From positions 1 through 8,788 of the forward strand of contig CACXGS010000423.1 in the NCBI GenBank assembly GCA_902767195.1: a stretch of DNA of 8,788 nt. Direction: 5' to 3'. Under the pieces are notes generated by a model. It made no database searches. It saw only the letters and a program-made list of their open reading frames with translations, and was not told the origin of the DNA. The DNA is from an uncultured Lachnospiraceae bacterium. Its GTDB lineage: Bacteria > Bacillota_A > Clostridia > Lachnospirales > Lachnospiraceae. A program made the translations under genes and the position numbers. This document shows, piece by piece, positions 1-7,436 of this stretch (the stretch's first letter is position 1; every line of letters begins with the position of its first letter).

Positions 1-463
1 TCTTCATCTCCTTTGGCTTGTTCAGGAGGACCCGCACCGTCATGTAATTGACAAAACTGCCGAAATTGCGGAACCTGCTCTGCTTCTTTGTCTCGTAATA
101 TCCATAGACAATATCATATCCCTTCGTCAGCTCGTCCAGCAGGATCGGCAGCTGGGACGGATGGGTCTGCATGTCGTCATCCATGGCGATCAGGATATCG
201 CCCTTCGCGTAATTCAGCCCGGCCATGACCGCGTTATGCTGGCCGCTGTTCTTCGCCAGCTCGATCACCCTGACACAGCTATAATCCTGCACCAGTTCCC
301 GCAGTACCCGGACCGTCTTCCCTCCGTCCGGAGAGCAGTCATCTACAAGAATGAATTCGTACTGATCTCTTCCGAGGCGCTCAAGCTCTGCACTGGTCAT
401 TTCCACCAGTTTTCGAAGGGTTGCCGAGGATTTATAGCACGGCACAACGATGGAATGAAGCAA
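1..463 (-). CDS. Family 2 glycosyltransferase, ArnC/DPM1-like (partial, C-terminus off left edge)
   Basis: Probably transfers a sugar from a nucleotide donor to a polyprenyl phosphate on the inner face of the membrane. The 154 visible residues form the N-terminal GT-A domain: the opening strand SIVVPCY (residues 4-10), the nucleotide-binding ILVDDCSPDGG (38-48, Asp41/Asp42), the segment NSGQHNAVMAG (72-82), which recalls ArnC and GtrB proteins, and the metal-binding triad DDD at 95-97 followed by MQTHP. The usual C-terminal membrane helices would lie beyond the edge, so they cannot be confirmed. The start is a TTG at 463, chosen because GGAGG (475-471) sits 7 nt upstream and the translation opens directly into the first Rossmann strand; no ATG fits. 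It lies 14 bp after the stop of the aminotransferase, so the two are almost certainly cotranscribed. The GT2 family is confident; the lipid acceptor and the sugar are inferred. Confidence 0.88.
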   Translation of the reverse strand, partial: MLHSIVVPCYKSSATLRKLVEMTSAELERLGRDQYEFILVDDCSPDGGKTVRVLRELVQDYSCVRVIELAKNSGQHNAVMAGLNYAKGDILIAMDDDMQTHPSQLPILLDELTKGYDIVYGYYETKKQSRFRNFGSFVNYMTVRVLLNKPKEMK

Positions 464-477
464 AACAACACCTCCGT

Positions 478-1605
478 TTATTGATAAAAGTTTTTAATTC
501 TCTTACATACGATCTCCACATCCTCAGGAAGCAGGCCGTAGTAAAGAGGAAGCCGAACCAGTCGTTCGCTTTCTCTGGTGGTATAGCGGTCCGTTCCGTG
601 AAAACGGCCGTACCTCTTTCCGGCAGGGGCTCCGTGAAGCGGGATATAATGGAATACCGTAAAGATCTCCTTCTCCTTCAGGTAGCGGATGAGATCGGAA
701 CGGACAGAAAGGTCTTTGGCTTTAATATAAAACATATGAGCATTATGCTGACATTCTTCCGGGACGGTCGGGAGCTCGATCAGTCCGGCGTCCCTGAGAG
801 GAGTGAGCAGCTCATAGTAAAGATTCCAGGATGCCAGACGGTTTTTGTTGATTTCCTCTGCCATCTCCAGCTGTGCCCACAGATAGGCAGCGTTCATGTC
901 ACTGGGCAGGTAGGAAGAACCGGCTTCCACCCAGGTATATTTATCAATCTCACCCCGGAAGAATTTGCTGCGGTTGGTTCCTTTCTCCCGGATGATCTCT
1001 GCCATTTCCCTGTTGGCTGCGTCTCTGATGAGGAGGGCACCGCCTTCGCCCATACTGTAGTTCTTGGTCTCGTGGAAACTGTAGCATCCAAAGTCGCCGA
1101 TGGCGCCCAGTGCCTTTCCTTTATAGGAGGCCATAACACCCTGGGCAGCATCCTCAATGACAAGAAGATGGTGTCTTCTGGCAATATCCATGATGGTATC
1201 CATCTCGCAGCCGACGCCGGCATAGTGAACCGGGACGATAGCTCTGGTCTTGTCCGTGATGGCATCTTCGATCAGAGATTCATCGATGTTCATGGTATCA
1301 GGACGAATATCTACGAATACTGCTGTTGCTCCCCGGAGCACAAAAGCGTCTGCCGTGGAGACAAAAGTATAAGAAGGCATGATAACTTCATCACCGGGCT
1401 GGATATTGGCAAGGAGAGCAGCCATCTCCGTAGCGTGGGTGCAGGAGGTGGTAAGAAGAGCTGCCGCAGTGCCTGTATGATCTTCGATCCAGCGATTACA
1501 TTTTTTTGTGAATTCCCCGTCTCCGCTAATCTTGTGGTTTTGGATAGCCTGGGTCATATATTCTGTTTCTTTTCCTGTAAAAGGGGGAATATTAAATCGA
1601 ATCAT
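478..1605 (-). CDS. wecE: dTDP-4-amino-4,6-dideoxygalactose transaminase (WecE/RffA type)
   Basis: PLP-dependent DegT/DnrJ/EryC1/StrS-family aminotransferase. By family knowledge WecE converts dTDP-4-keto-6-deoxy-D-glucose to dTDP-4-amino-4,6-dideoxy-D-galactose (dTDP-Fuc4N) with glutamate as donor, in the cytosol. The 375 residues match E. coli WecE (376 residues, from memory) along their whole length, with near-identical blocks: IQPGDEVIMPSYTFVSTA (68-85), RPDTMNIDESLIE (101-113), VIEDAAQGVM (149-158), SFHETKN (176-182) and HYIPLHG. Lys181 is the expected Schiff-base lysine and Asp152 the expected pyridine-nitrogen contact. The start at 1605 matches the E. coli N-terminus (MIRFN versus MIPFN) and has AAAGGAG 5 nt upstream. 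An in-frame ATG at 1644 would add 13 residues but has no ribosome binding site and lies in a hairpin. It is the first gene of an operon with the downstream glycosyltransferase. Wec partners such as WecD or WecF are not seen in the window. Confidence 0.93.
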   Translation of the reverse strand: MIRFNIPPFTGKETEYMTQAIQNHKISGDGEFTKKCNRWIEDHTGTAAALLTTSCTHATEMAALLANIQPGDEVIMPSYTFVSTADAFVLRGATAVFVDIRPDTMNIDESLIEDAITDKTRAIVPVHYAGVGCEMDTIMDIARRHHLLVIEDAAQGVMASYKGKALGAIGDFGCYSFHETKNYSMGEGGALLIRDAANREMAEIIREKGTNRSKFFRGEIDKYTWVEAGSSYLPSDMNAAYLWAQLEMAEEINKNRLASWNLYYELLTPLRDAGLIELPTVPEECQHNAHMFYIKAKDLSVRSDLIRYLKEKEIFTVFHYIPLHGAPAGKRYGRFHGTDRYTTRESERLVRLPLYYGLLPEDVEIVCKRIKNFYQ

Positions 1606-1632
1606 AAGGACTCCTTTATAGTGAATTTCTTT

Positions 1633-1655
1633 CTCCCTCCTCATAGAGGAGGGAG
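1633..1655 (-). promoter_or_regulatory. Leader hairpin in the 5' UTR of wecE
   Basis: A perfect 10-bp inverted repeat (CTCCCTCCTC at 1633-1642 and GAGGAGGGAG at 1646-1655) with a 3-nt loop lies between the wecE promoter and its start codon. In the wecE mRNA the 5' arm is pure pyrimidine and the 3' arm contains GAGGAGG, a Shine-Dalgarno-like sequence. The run after it is AAAG-rich, so it is not an intrinsic terminator for wecE. Read in the plus direction it is followed only by a weak T-rich stretch. Function unknown; mRNA stability or translation control is a guess. Confidence 0.6.
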
Positions 1656-1702
1656 TCTTAATCTTTATCACATGAATATCTGTAAGTATACACGGTTTCG
1701 AT

Positions 1703-1730
1703 TAATATGTTCCAGTTATTTGGAATATTA
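1703..1730. promoter_or_regulatory. Imperfect palindrome, possible operator at the wecE promoter
   Basis: The outer arms TAATA (1703-1707) and TATTA (1726-1730) and the inner arms TTCCA (1710-1714) and TGGAA (1721-1725) are each complementary around a 6-bp centre; the left half carries 2 extra bases. It overlaps the -10 box of the inferred wecE promoter and the expected start of transcription, a common place for a repressor site. No regulator is encoded in the window. AT-rich intergenic DNA makes chance palindromes common, so this is tentative. Confidence 0.3.
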
Positions 1731-1755
1731 TAACAAAAAGTAAGGGTGATGTATA
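1727..1755 (-). promoter_or_regulatory. Sigma-A promoter of the wecE-glycosyltransferase operon
   Basis: On the minus strand there is TATACA (-35, 1755-1750; 4 of 6 matches), a 17-bp spacer, then a perfect TATAAT (-10, 1732-1727) preceded by TG at the extended -10 position. Transcription would start near 1720, giving a leader of about 115 nt that contains the hairpin at 1633-1655. Confidence 0.6.
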
Positions 1756-1804
1756 GTAATTCGAAAGAAAATGTAATAATTTTAATATTTTCGTTAGATT
1801 TTTA

Positions 1805-1833
1805 TTGACCTTTTCTTATTATGAATATATAAT
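1805..1833 (+). promoter_or_regulatory. Sigma-A promoter of the L,D-transpeptidase gene
   Basis: TTGACC (1805-1810, 5 of 6), a 17-bp spacer, then TATAAT (1828-1833, 6 of 6). Transcription would start near 1840, giving a leader of about 75 nt. This is among the best promoter matches in the window. The rest of 1606-1915 is AT-rich and holds no gene. Confidence 0.78.
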
Positions 1834-1915
1834 AGATTAACAATACGATTTTCATTCATTACGAAATTATGACAAAAAGATAGCAGAGACTGTATATCAA
1901 AAGATGGAGGAAGGA

Positions 1916-3673
1916 ATGAAGATGGATACAGCAGTGAAAAAGAGAATGATTAATGTTATATTATATGTTCTTGTATGTGCGGCTTTTCTTGTCTGCGGCA
2001 TGAAAGTCAGTGCAAAAAGGATTGACAGGGAGACCTCTTCCAAAGAGCTTTCCACCCTTGCCAAGACACCTTACATCAAGGACAGATCCGTTATCGTCTT
2101 AAGATTTCAGGATTTCGCCAAAAGGGGATATGATTACACGCTGACTAATTTGAAGACCAAAGAGAATCACAAGGGAAAGATTCGTTCCGGAATAGGGATT
2201 TTTTCCTTTGATCTGAAGAAGTACGGCCTTTACTCTGAGGGAACAGGATACAAGCTGGTCCTTCGCACAAAGAGTGGGAAAAAGCAGTGTACGACAAGAT
2301 ATTATACAGCGTCAGCCCTGAAAGATATCGAGGTATCTCAGCTGAAAGACAACTCGCTGGAGTATCGCTGGAAGCTGACCAATAATAAAGCATATACAGG
2401 TTTCCTGGCAATGGCTACCAGAAAAAAGAATCCGGTCATGCCGGAGATCCGAACTATGGTTGCTAACGGTCAGGGGAAACTTGATTCAAAGAAGTTTTCC
2501 TCCGGTACATATACTGTTTCCGCAATTGCCTACCGGCTGATTGGAGGTTACAGATATTACGGAGAACGTATCGCTAAGGTCCTGGAATATGAGAAGACTC
2601 CGGGAAGAGTGACAGGGCTGCAGGTAAAGGAAGGCGCCAACAGTGCTTCCCTCCGTTGGAATCCTGTAGACGGAGCAGTCAGCTACAGAGTGTATGCTAA
2701 GAAACCCGGCGGGAAATATCATTTAAAAGGTGACCAGGTCAAAGCGACATCTTATAAGGTGACCGGCCTGAAGGCAAATGCCAAATATATCTTCTGTGTA
2801 AGAGCGGTCATGGGCTTCGGCAGTGATCTGAAACTTGGGGCCATGTCCCTGGAAGACAGTGTGAAGATTCCCAATGCGGCACCGGACATCCGCAGGATTG
2901 TTCCTACACTTAATAAGAATAATGAACTCTCCATTAAGTGGAAAGAAGTGACGAATGCCAGGGCCTACTGGGTATATGCCAGAAAAACCGGCACAGAGAA
3001 TTACACTCTGCTCGGAAAGACAAAAGACACGATCTTCAGCCTGAAAGACCTGAATCGTCAAACCAGCTATGATATCGTTGCCTATGCAGTGTCAAAAGTG
3101 GATGGGAAGAAATATAAGTCGCCGAACGGATCGAATGTGATTACCCTGACTCCGGCAGAATATGTTAAAACCCACCGTCAGCAGCTCCTTGCCTCCACTG
3201 TTCGTACGATCAAGTATCACCACTACAGCTGTGAATATACATCCAAGAGGTATAGCAGGGAAGTCAAAGAAGCCTATGTGAATTACAAAGGCTTTGAGAG
3301 TAAGACCAGGTATTTAATCTGGGTAAGCCGGTATACTCAGCAGACGACGATCTATAAGGGATCCAAGGGTAAATGGAAACAGATCCGGACCTTTGTTGTA
3401 GGAACAGGAAAAGCAACGTCTACCACTCCCAAGGGAGTCTTCAAGATTTTCCGGAAAGAGAGAGGCTGGTATTATAACTCCACCCAGTGCCTCTACATTT
3501 CTCACTTCCGCAGCAGGAACTCCTTCCATACCCGCCCGCTTTATTACGGCGGAGCCGTGGCAACACACACCATCGGAAGACCGGTTTCCCACGGATGTGT
3601 AAGATGTTACACACCGGATGCATGGTTTATCTACAAGAAAATTCCGCTTCAGACAACGGTAGTTATCTTCTAG
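1916..3673 (+). CDS. Secreted L,D-transpeptidase (YkuD domain) with Ig/Fn3-like domains
   Basis: Probably cross-links peptidoglycan stems (3-3 links) or attaches proteins outside the cell. With the start at 1916 it has 585 residues. A basic N-terminus and hydrophobic stretch (about 8-29) form a signal peptide, with a plausible cleavage after VSA (about 31-33). Residues about 45-225 are a beta-rich region without a firm match. Two fibronectin type III-like repeats follow, about 228-318 (TPGRVTGLQVK, then SASLRWNPVDGAVSYRVY) and about 324-412 (LSIKWKEVTNARAYWVY). The YkuD domain is about 464-585, with TTPKGVFKI, the conserved His538 in SFHTRPLYYGG, and the catalytic motif SHGCVR with Cys561. 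The protein is lysine/arginine- and tyrosine-rich, suiting wall binding. The start at 1916 has GGAGG (1906-1910) 5 nt upstream; ATGs at 1904 and 1922 are in frame, but 1904 overlaps that site. It is monocistronic, between its own promoter and a strong terminator. Confidence 0.9.
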   Translation: MKMDTAVKKRMINVILYVLVCAAFLVCGMKVSAKRIDRETSSKELSTLAKTPYIKDRSVIVLRFQDFAKRGYDYTLTNLKTKENHKGKIRSGIGIFSFDLKKYGLYSEGTGYKLVLRTKSGKKQCTTRYYTASALKDIEVSQLKDNSLEYRWKLTNNKAYTGFLAMATRKKNPVMPEIRTMVANGQGKLDSKKFSSGTYTVSAIAYRLIGGYRYYGERIAKVLEYEKTPGRVTGLQVKEGANSASLRWNPVDGAVSYRVYAKKPGGKYHLKGDQVKATSYKVTGLKANAKYIFCVRAVMGFGSDLKLGAMSLEDSVKIPNAAPDIRRIVPTLNKNNELSIKWKEVTNARAYWVYARKTGTENYTLLGKTKDTIFSLKDLNRQTSYDIVAYAVSKVDGKKYKSPNGSNVITLTPAEYVKTHRQQLLASTVRTIKYHHYSCEYTSKRYSREVKEAYVNYKGFESKTRYLIWVSRYTQQTTIYKGSKGKWKQIRTFVVGTGKATSTTPKGVFKIFRKERGWYYNSTQCLYISHFRSRNSFHTRPLYYGGAVATHTIGRPVSHGCVRCYTPDAWFIYKKIPLQTTVVIF

Positions 3674-3690
3674 GATTGCAATAAGAAAAT

Positions 3691-3728
3691 AAGGTCTCCG
3701 GGATATCGGATATCCCGGAGACCTTTTT
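3691..3728. terminator. Bidirectional intrinsic terminator between convergent genes
   Basis: A perfect inverted repeat of 17 bp (3691-3707 with 3709-3725, one-base centre) contains GGTCTCCGGG and its complement. In the plus direction it runs into CCTTTTTGTCTCTT, a good U-tract that ends the transpeptidase transcript 18 bp after its stop. In the minus direction it is followed by TTATTTTC, a weaker U-tract that could end the yfhO transcript. Confidence 0.92.
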
Positions 3729-3748
3729 GTCTCTTCGTATTATATTGA

Positions 3749-6700
3749 TTACGACCTAATGTGTTTTCTGCGTTTCCGGACGGCATTGCCAAGGATAATC
3801 AGCAGGAAGATTACAACAGCACCGCCGCTTATCATGAAACCGGCTTTGATTCCCGGTATCCGGTAAACCATGCGGATCTGGTGATCTCCCCTGGGAAGAT
3901 TGATTCCCATGTACTGATAATTGGCCCGGTAAATCCGGGTTTCTTTTCCGTCCACCAGGGCGGTCCATCCGCTTTGATAGGGAAGTGACAATACAAGGAA
4001 GCGGTCACGGTCCGTGCTGATTTTTCCGGACAGTTCGTTGGTGGTCTGTTTCACATCGGTCAGAGAAATCTCTTTCAGGGCCTTAACCCGGTCTTCATAG
4101 GAATCCATGGGCAGGGAATAAATCCTGATGGATTTCATGAGAAGCTGACCATCTGTCTCAAATACAAAGGAACATTTCTCAATGCTTTTCTTGTGATAGC
4201 CCAGGTTGTAGACATATTCTTTCTGTCCCGTAGAATAATTATCAAGACGGAACCTGCCGGAGCAGTTGATTCCGGGGGCTATACACTGGCCATTGATCTC
4301 AATCTCTCTGGAATCGTCCACCGGAACCACATCTCCCTCAAATACCAGATAAGTTTCCGAGTTGGGAAGACTCTTAAAGGAAAAAGACATCTTTGCATCG
4401 TCGATATCATTGATGGTGATCAGTCCTTCCTCATAGGTGAGTCCGGCAGTAGTTTTGATTTCTTTGATCTTGATCTCTTTGGAGGTCAGAGGCAGATCTG
4501 CCTTTTTTGCGACCTGTGCTCCGGAGAGCCGGCCGGTATCATTATCCTCGGTGATAGCTGCCAGCATAGTGGTTTCCTGCTTGTCGATGGCACCCAGAGA
4601 GGAAACTTCTGACTCCGGGATGACACGGTCATAGGAGTAGCCAACGGGGAGAGCAAGCCTGTTCTCATAGATCTCATAGTTGCCCTCCGGCGATTTGTTC
4701 TCGTAGACTTTGTGGAATCCGGGAGGCATGGTGGCCTTGGAGCCTATCCTTCTGCCAAGATATTTTACACTTGCCAGCTCGTTCATGTAGGTGCGGAAAT
4801 TGTAATCATATACCGTGACGATATTCCAGGCGTTATTACCCATTTCCCGGTTGTAATCCACAATGCCGCCTGCCAGGGTGCTGGTGAAGGTCGCGATGCT
4901 GTTATAGTCAAGGATCATGGCACTGTTGCGGGTCAGGGAAGTGTTCCTGAGATTATCACTTCTTACATATCCATTCTTATCGTATCCCTTCACCTCGTGA
5001 AGGTACTTCATGGAGCAGTTCTTCAGAGTGGCGTCTGATGTTCCGGAGGGCACATAGGTTTCGATATGGAGGCCGCCGGTTTCAGTTCCGATCCGGGTGA
5101 CGAATAAATTGCCGTTGATGATAACTGTAAACATGATAAAAACAAACAGGATCCGCGAAGCATTTTTCTTTGTTATGTCAAATGCCGGATGATTCAGCAG
5201 CAGGATCAGGGCAAAGCTGGCAACCATGAGGACTAGGGATCCCTGGATTCCGGTGGTGCGGAACTTTAAGCCGATCAACATGAGCAAAAGGTAGCTTCCT
5301 GCGATTCCGGTCATGACGGCCAGTTCTTTTTTAGTCAGACTGGTCAGCCGGTCAAAATTCCAGGCAAGGATAAAGGCCAGAAGAGCGGTAAAAATGTAAA
5401 CCCAGCGATTGGTGACACTGGCAAAACCGCTCATGATATACCCGAATATCGGGAAAATACAAAAAATGACACAGATCAGAAAGGCTCTGCTGAGGAGCTT
5501 CTGGTCTTTTTTTGTAAAAATCAGAACCAGTACAAACAATACCATTGGTACCATACCGATACGAAGCCACTGCCCCGGACCGAAGTCTGAAGTAAACAGA
5601 GCGGCTGCAATGTCGATCAGCCATTCCGACCGGTAAAAGAGGGCATTGTTGGTGATCAGAGATGCCACGTCAGCTCCCCCGGACCGGCTGGATCCCAGAT
5701 ATCCTCCAAAGGAAGTTACCAGCGAAAGGAAGGCAATGCCTGTACCTAAAACATAACTTCCGGTGATAATCAGTCCTCTGGATATAAAAGTCTTAATATT
5801 CCGGTACTCCCCGGTCAGCAGGATTCTGAGAAGGAAGTATATTCCCACAGCGATCGTGTTCATGTAGAGGAAGTAGTAGGAACAAAACAGGGAGAGCGCC
5901 ACAAGGACCGTCATCATATACCATTTCCGGTAGCGGATCAGCCGCTCCATGGCGATGACCAGCAGGGGAAACAGGATGATCGGTGTAATAAACTGGCTGT
6001 GACGGGTTCCCGCAAACAGGGCATAGCCGGAATACACATAGACGAAAGATGCCACATATGCTGCCCGCCGGTCCTTTTTGAAGAAGAAGATCAGACAGGA
6101 CATGGAGATTCCCGCCAGGAAATAGCGCAGGATAACCGCCGCGTTGTACATGGCTTCAATCCGGCTTTCTCCCGCCAGCAGGTAAAGCCAGTATATCGGG
6201 TCAAAACTGTAGGACATGGCAGATCCTAATCCGACACCGAAATCATATTGTTTAAAATTCATATTCCCGTGAAGCAGGTCCCGGACCACTCCGGGCATAT
6301 CCCGGACGAAACGGTAAGCTTTGGGAACGTACTGGCCCAGCCCGTCTGACTCCCAGATCAGAGAATAGCCCCCATTAATATAAGGGACAAAAATGAGAAA
6401 GCTGATCAGGGCAAAGAGAAGGGTGTAGCCTGCGAAATAATAGATATAGTACCTTTTGGTTCCCGGAAGACTTTTTTCTTTTTCCGATTCCCATGTACGA
6501 TACAGAGGACGGAATATGCCGGCAAACCAGTTTTCGATGGTCAGATAAACAGGCTTCAGTAAACGAAGGACCCAGAGGATCACGAAGGCTGCTCCGGTTC
6601 CGAGGAGTACGAAGGACAGGTTCTTAAGGTGCAGAAAATAGAAAGCAATACCGGAAATCGCCATCAGGATGATCAGTTTGTAAGTTCTTCCTGAAGCTAT

Positions 6701-7366
6701 TACCGAATCTCCTTCTTTTGCGCAGATCATTCCCCAAATCAGAGCAGGAAGATAATAAGCGATGGGGACAGCTCCGGCAACATCTCCTCCGATCAGGATG
6801 CCGAAAAGGCCGTAACCTATTGCCCCTGCCGGTATGAGAGTGGTAAGAAGACCTGCCAGACAAATTGTCCGCCGCAAGCGGGTGTTAATGAAAGCTTCTT
6901 CCATCTTTGCCCCGAAAAATGCCATGATCAGACAAAGAACAGTGCAGGTGAGAAATACCCCCGAATCTGCCGGGATCAGGATGGCGAAGAGAATGTTTTT
7001 GATGGTTTTAAAACACTCTTCTTCATAAGCGATTACATGGAGCAGGATGCCTGTGATGGCGTAATAGCTGTAAAATATCAGGGCATAGGATAACAGTTTT
7101 CCTTTTGTCTCCGGCTTGTTAAAGTTCAGCTTGCCGAACAGGAATCCCATGGCAAACAGAATTCCGGGAAGGCTGATTGCCGTGGCAAACTGATAGGCCG
7201 ACTGAACCAGAGGATTGTTATCGAATGCGTTATAGGCCAGGAAGAAGAAGACATAAAGACCGTAAAAGACAAGGATCATTTCCCGGAAAAAAGGATCCGG
7301 CTCTATGATCCGTGAGATGAAAGGTCCGTATTTCCCCTTTCGGACAGATTCTGATGGAGTTTTCAT
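3749..7366 (-). CDS. YfhO-family multi-pass membrane protein with extra N-terminal membrane domain
   Basis: In Bacillus and Listeria, YfhO proteins are GT-C-like membrane proteins that work with a CsbB-type GT2 enzyme to glycosylate lipoteichoic acid outside the cell; the substrate here is unknown. Of 1205 residues, about 305-1205 is the YfhO part: a membrane helix at 307-328, then the acidic loop motif ESDGLGQYVPKAYRFVRDM (339-357), many helices up to about 752, a large extracellular region (about 755-1175) with the family-typical end SLPYQSGWTALVDGKE (1127-1142) and YRANYQYMGINLPRG (1146-1160), a last helix (about 1177-1193) and a basic tail. Residues 1-300 hold about eight more helices, resembling a degenerate acyltransferase-3 fold but without a recognisable catalytic Arg/His motif. 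As I recall YfhO proteins are usually 800-900 residues, so this is a long form. The ATG at 7366 has AGGAGGT 9 nt upstream. No clear promoter is seen, and it follows the rqcP terminator. Confidence 0.88.
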   Translation of the reverse strand: MKTPSESVRKGKYGPFISRIIEPDPFFREMILVFYGLYVFFFLAYNAFDNNPLVQSAYQFATAISLPGILFAMGFLFGKLNFNKPETKGKLLSYALIFYSYYAITGILLHVIAYEEECFKTIKNILFAILIPADSGVFLTCTVLCLIMAFFGAKMEEAFINTRLRRTICLAGLLTTLIPAGAIGYGLFGILIGGDVAGAVPIAYYLPALIWGMICAKEGDSVIASGRTYKLIILMAISGIAFYFLHLKNLSFVLLGTGAAFVILWVLRLLKPVYLTIENWFAGIFRPLYRTWESEKEKSLPGTKRYYIYYFAGYTLLFALISFLIFVPYINGGYSLIWESDGLGQYVPKAYRFVRDMPGVVRDLLHGNMNFKQYDFGVGLGSAMSYSFDPIYWLYLLAGESRIEAMYNAAVILRYFLAGISMSCLIFFFKKDRRAAYVASFVYVYSGYALFAGTRHSQFITPIILFPLLVIAMERLIRYRKWYMMTVLVALSLFCSYYFLYMNTIAVGIYFLLRILLTGEYRNIKTFISRGLIITGSYVLGTGIAFLSLVTSFGGYLGSSRSGGADVASLITNNALFYRSEWLIDIAAALFTSDFGPGQWLRIGMVPMVLFVLVLIFTKKDQKLLSRAFLICVIFCIFPIFGYIMSGFASVTNRWVYIFTALLAFILAWNFDRLTSLTKKELAVMTGIAGSYLLLMLIGLKFRTTGIQGSLVLMVASFALILLLNHPAFDITKKNASRILFVFIMFTVIINGNLFVTRIGTETGGLHIETYVPSGTSDATLKNCSMKYLHEVKGYDKNGYVRSDNLRNTSLTRNSAMILDYNSIATFTSTLAGGIVDYNREMGNNAWNIVTVYDYNFRTYMNELASVKYLGRRIGSKATMPPGFHKVYENKSPEGNYEIYENRLALPVGYSYDRVIPESEVSSLGAIDKQETTMLAAITEDNDTGRLSGAQVAKKADLPLTSKEIKIKEIKTTAGLTYEEGLITINDIDDAKMSFSFKSLPNSETYLVFEGDVVPVDDSREIEINGQCIAPGINCSGRFRLDNYSTGQKEYVYNLGYHKKSIEKCSFVFETDGQLLMKSIRIYSLPMDSYEDRVKALKEISLTDVKQTTNELSGKISTDRDRFLVLSLPYQSGWTALVDGKETRIYRANYQYMGINLPRGDHQIRMVYRIPGIKAGFMISGGAVVIFLLIILGNAVRKRRKHIRS

Positions 7367-7388
7367 GGGTCAACTACCTCCTGTGTAG

Positions 7389-7429
7389 TAAATAAAATGA
7401 AATAAGCGGACTGCATCTGCAGTCCGCTT
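7389..7429 (-). terminator. Intrinsic terminator of the hup-rqcP operon
   Basis: An 11-bp perfect stem (7404-7414 with 7419-7429, 4-nt loop), with arm AAGCGGACTGC, begins 8 bp after the rqcP stop. On the minus strand it is followed by ATTTCATTTTATTT (7403-7390), a moderately U-rich run. It lies between rqcP and yfhO, so it either separates the two or lets part of the transcripts through. Confidence 0.8.
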
Positions 7430-7436
7430 GAAGTCT

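Noticed and set aside
161..484. 107-codon plus-strand open frame opposite the glycosyltransferase
   Set aside because: Antisense to the clear GT2 reading frame with its catalytic motifs; no ribosome binding site or recognisable product.
1633..1655. Leader hairpin as an intrinsic terminator or attenuator
   Set aside because: On the wecE strand it is followed by an A/G-rich run, not uridines; in the other direction the T-run is broken and no gene reads toward it.
1606..1671. N-terminal extension of wecE starting upstream of 1605
   Set aside because: The family N-terminus matches the ATG at 1605, which has a good ribosome binding site; the extra codons run through the leader hairpin.
421..1743. 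440-codon open frame on the plus strand opposite wecE
   Set aside because: It lies antisense to a gene with full-length family similarity, its translation resembles no family and is rich in His, Cys and Phe without a domain pattern, and it has no promoter or ribosome binding site. It is a mirror of wecE codon use.
4193..5038. Several plus-strand open frames of 60-140 codons opposite yfhO
   Set aside because: All lie within the continuous YfhO frame, with no family resemblance or ribosome binding sites.
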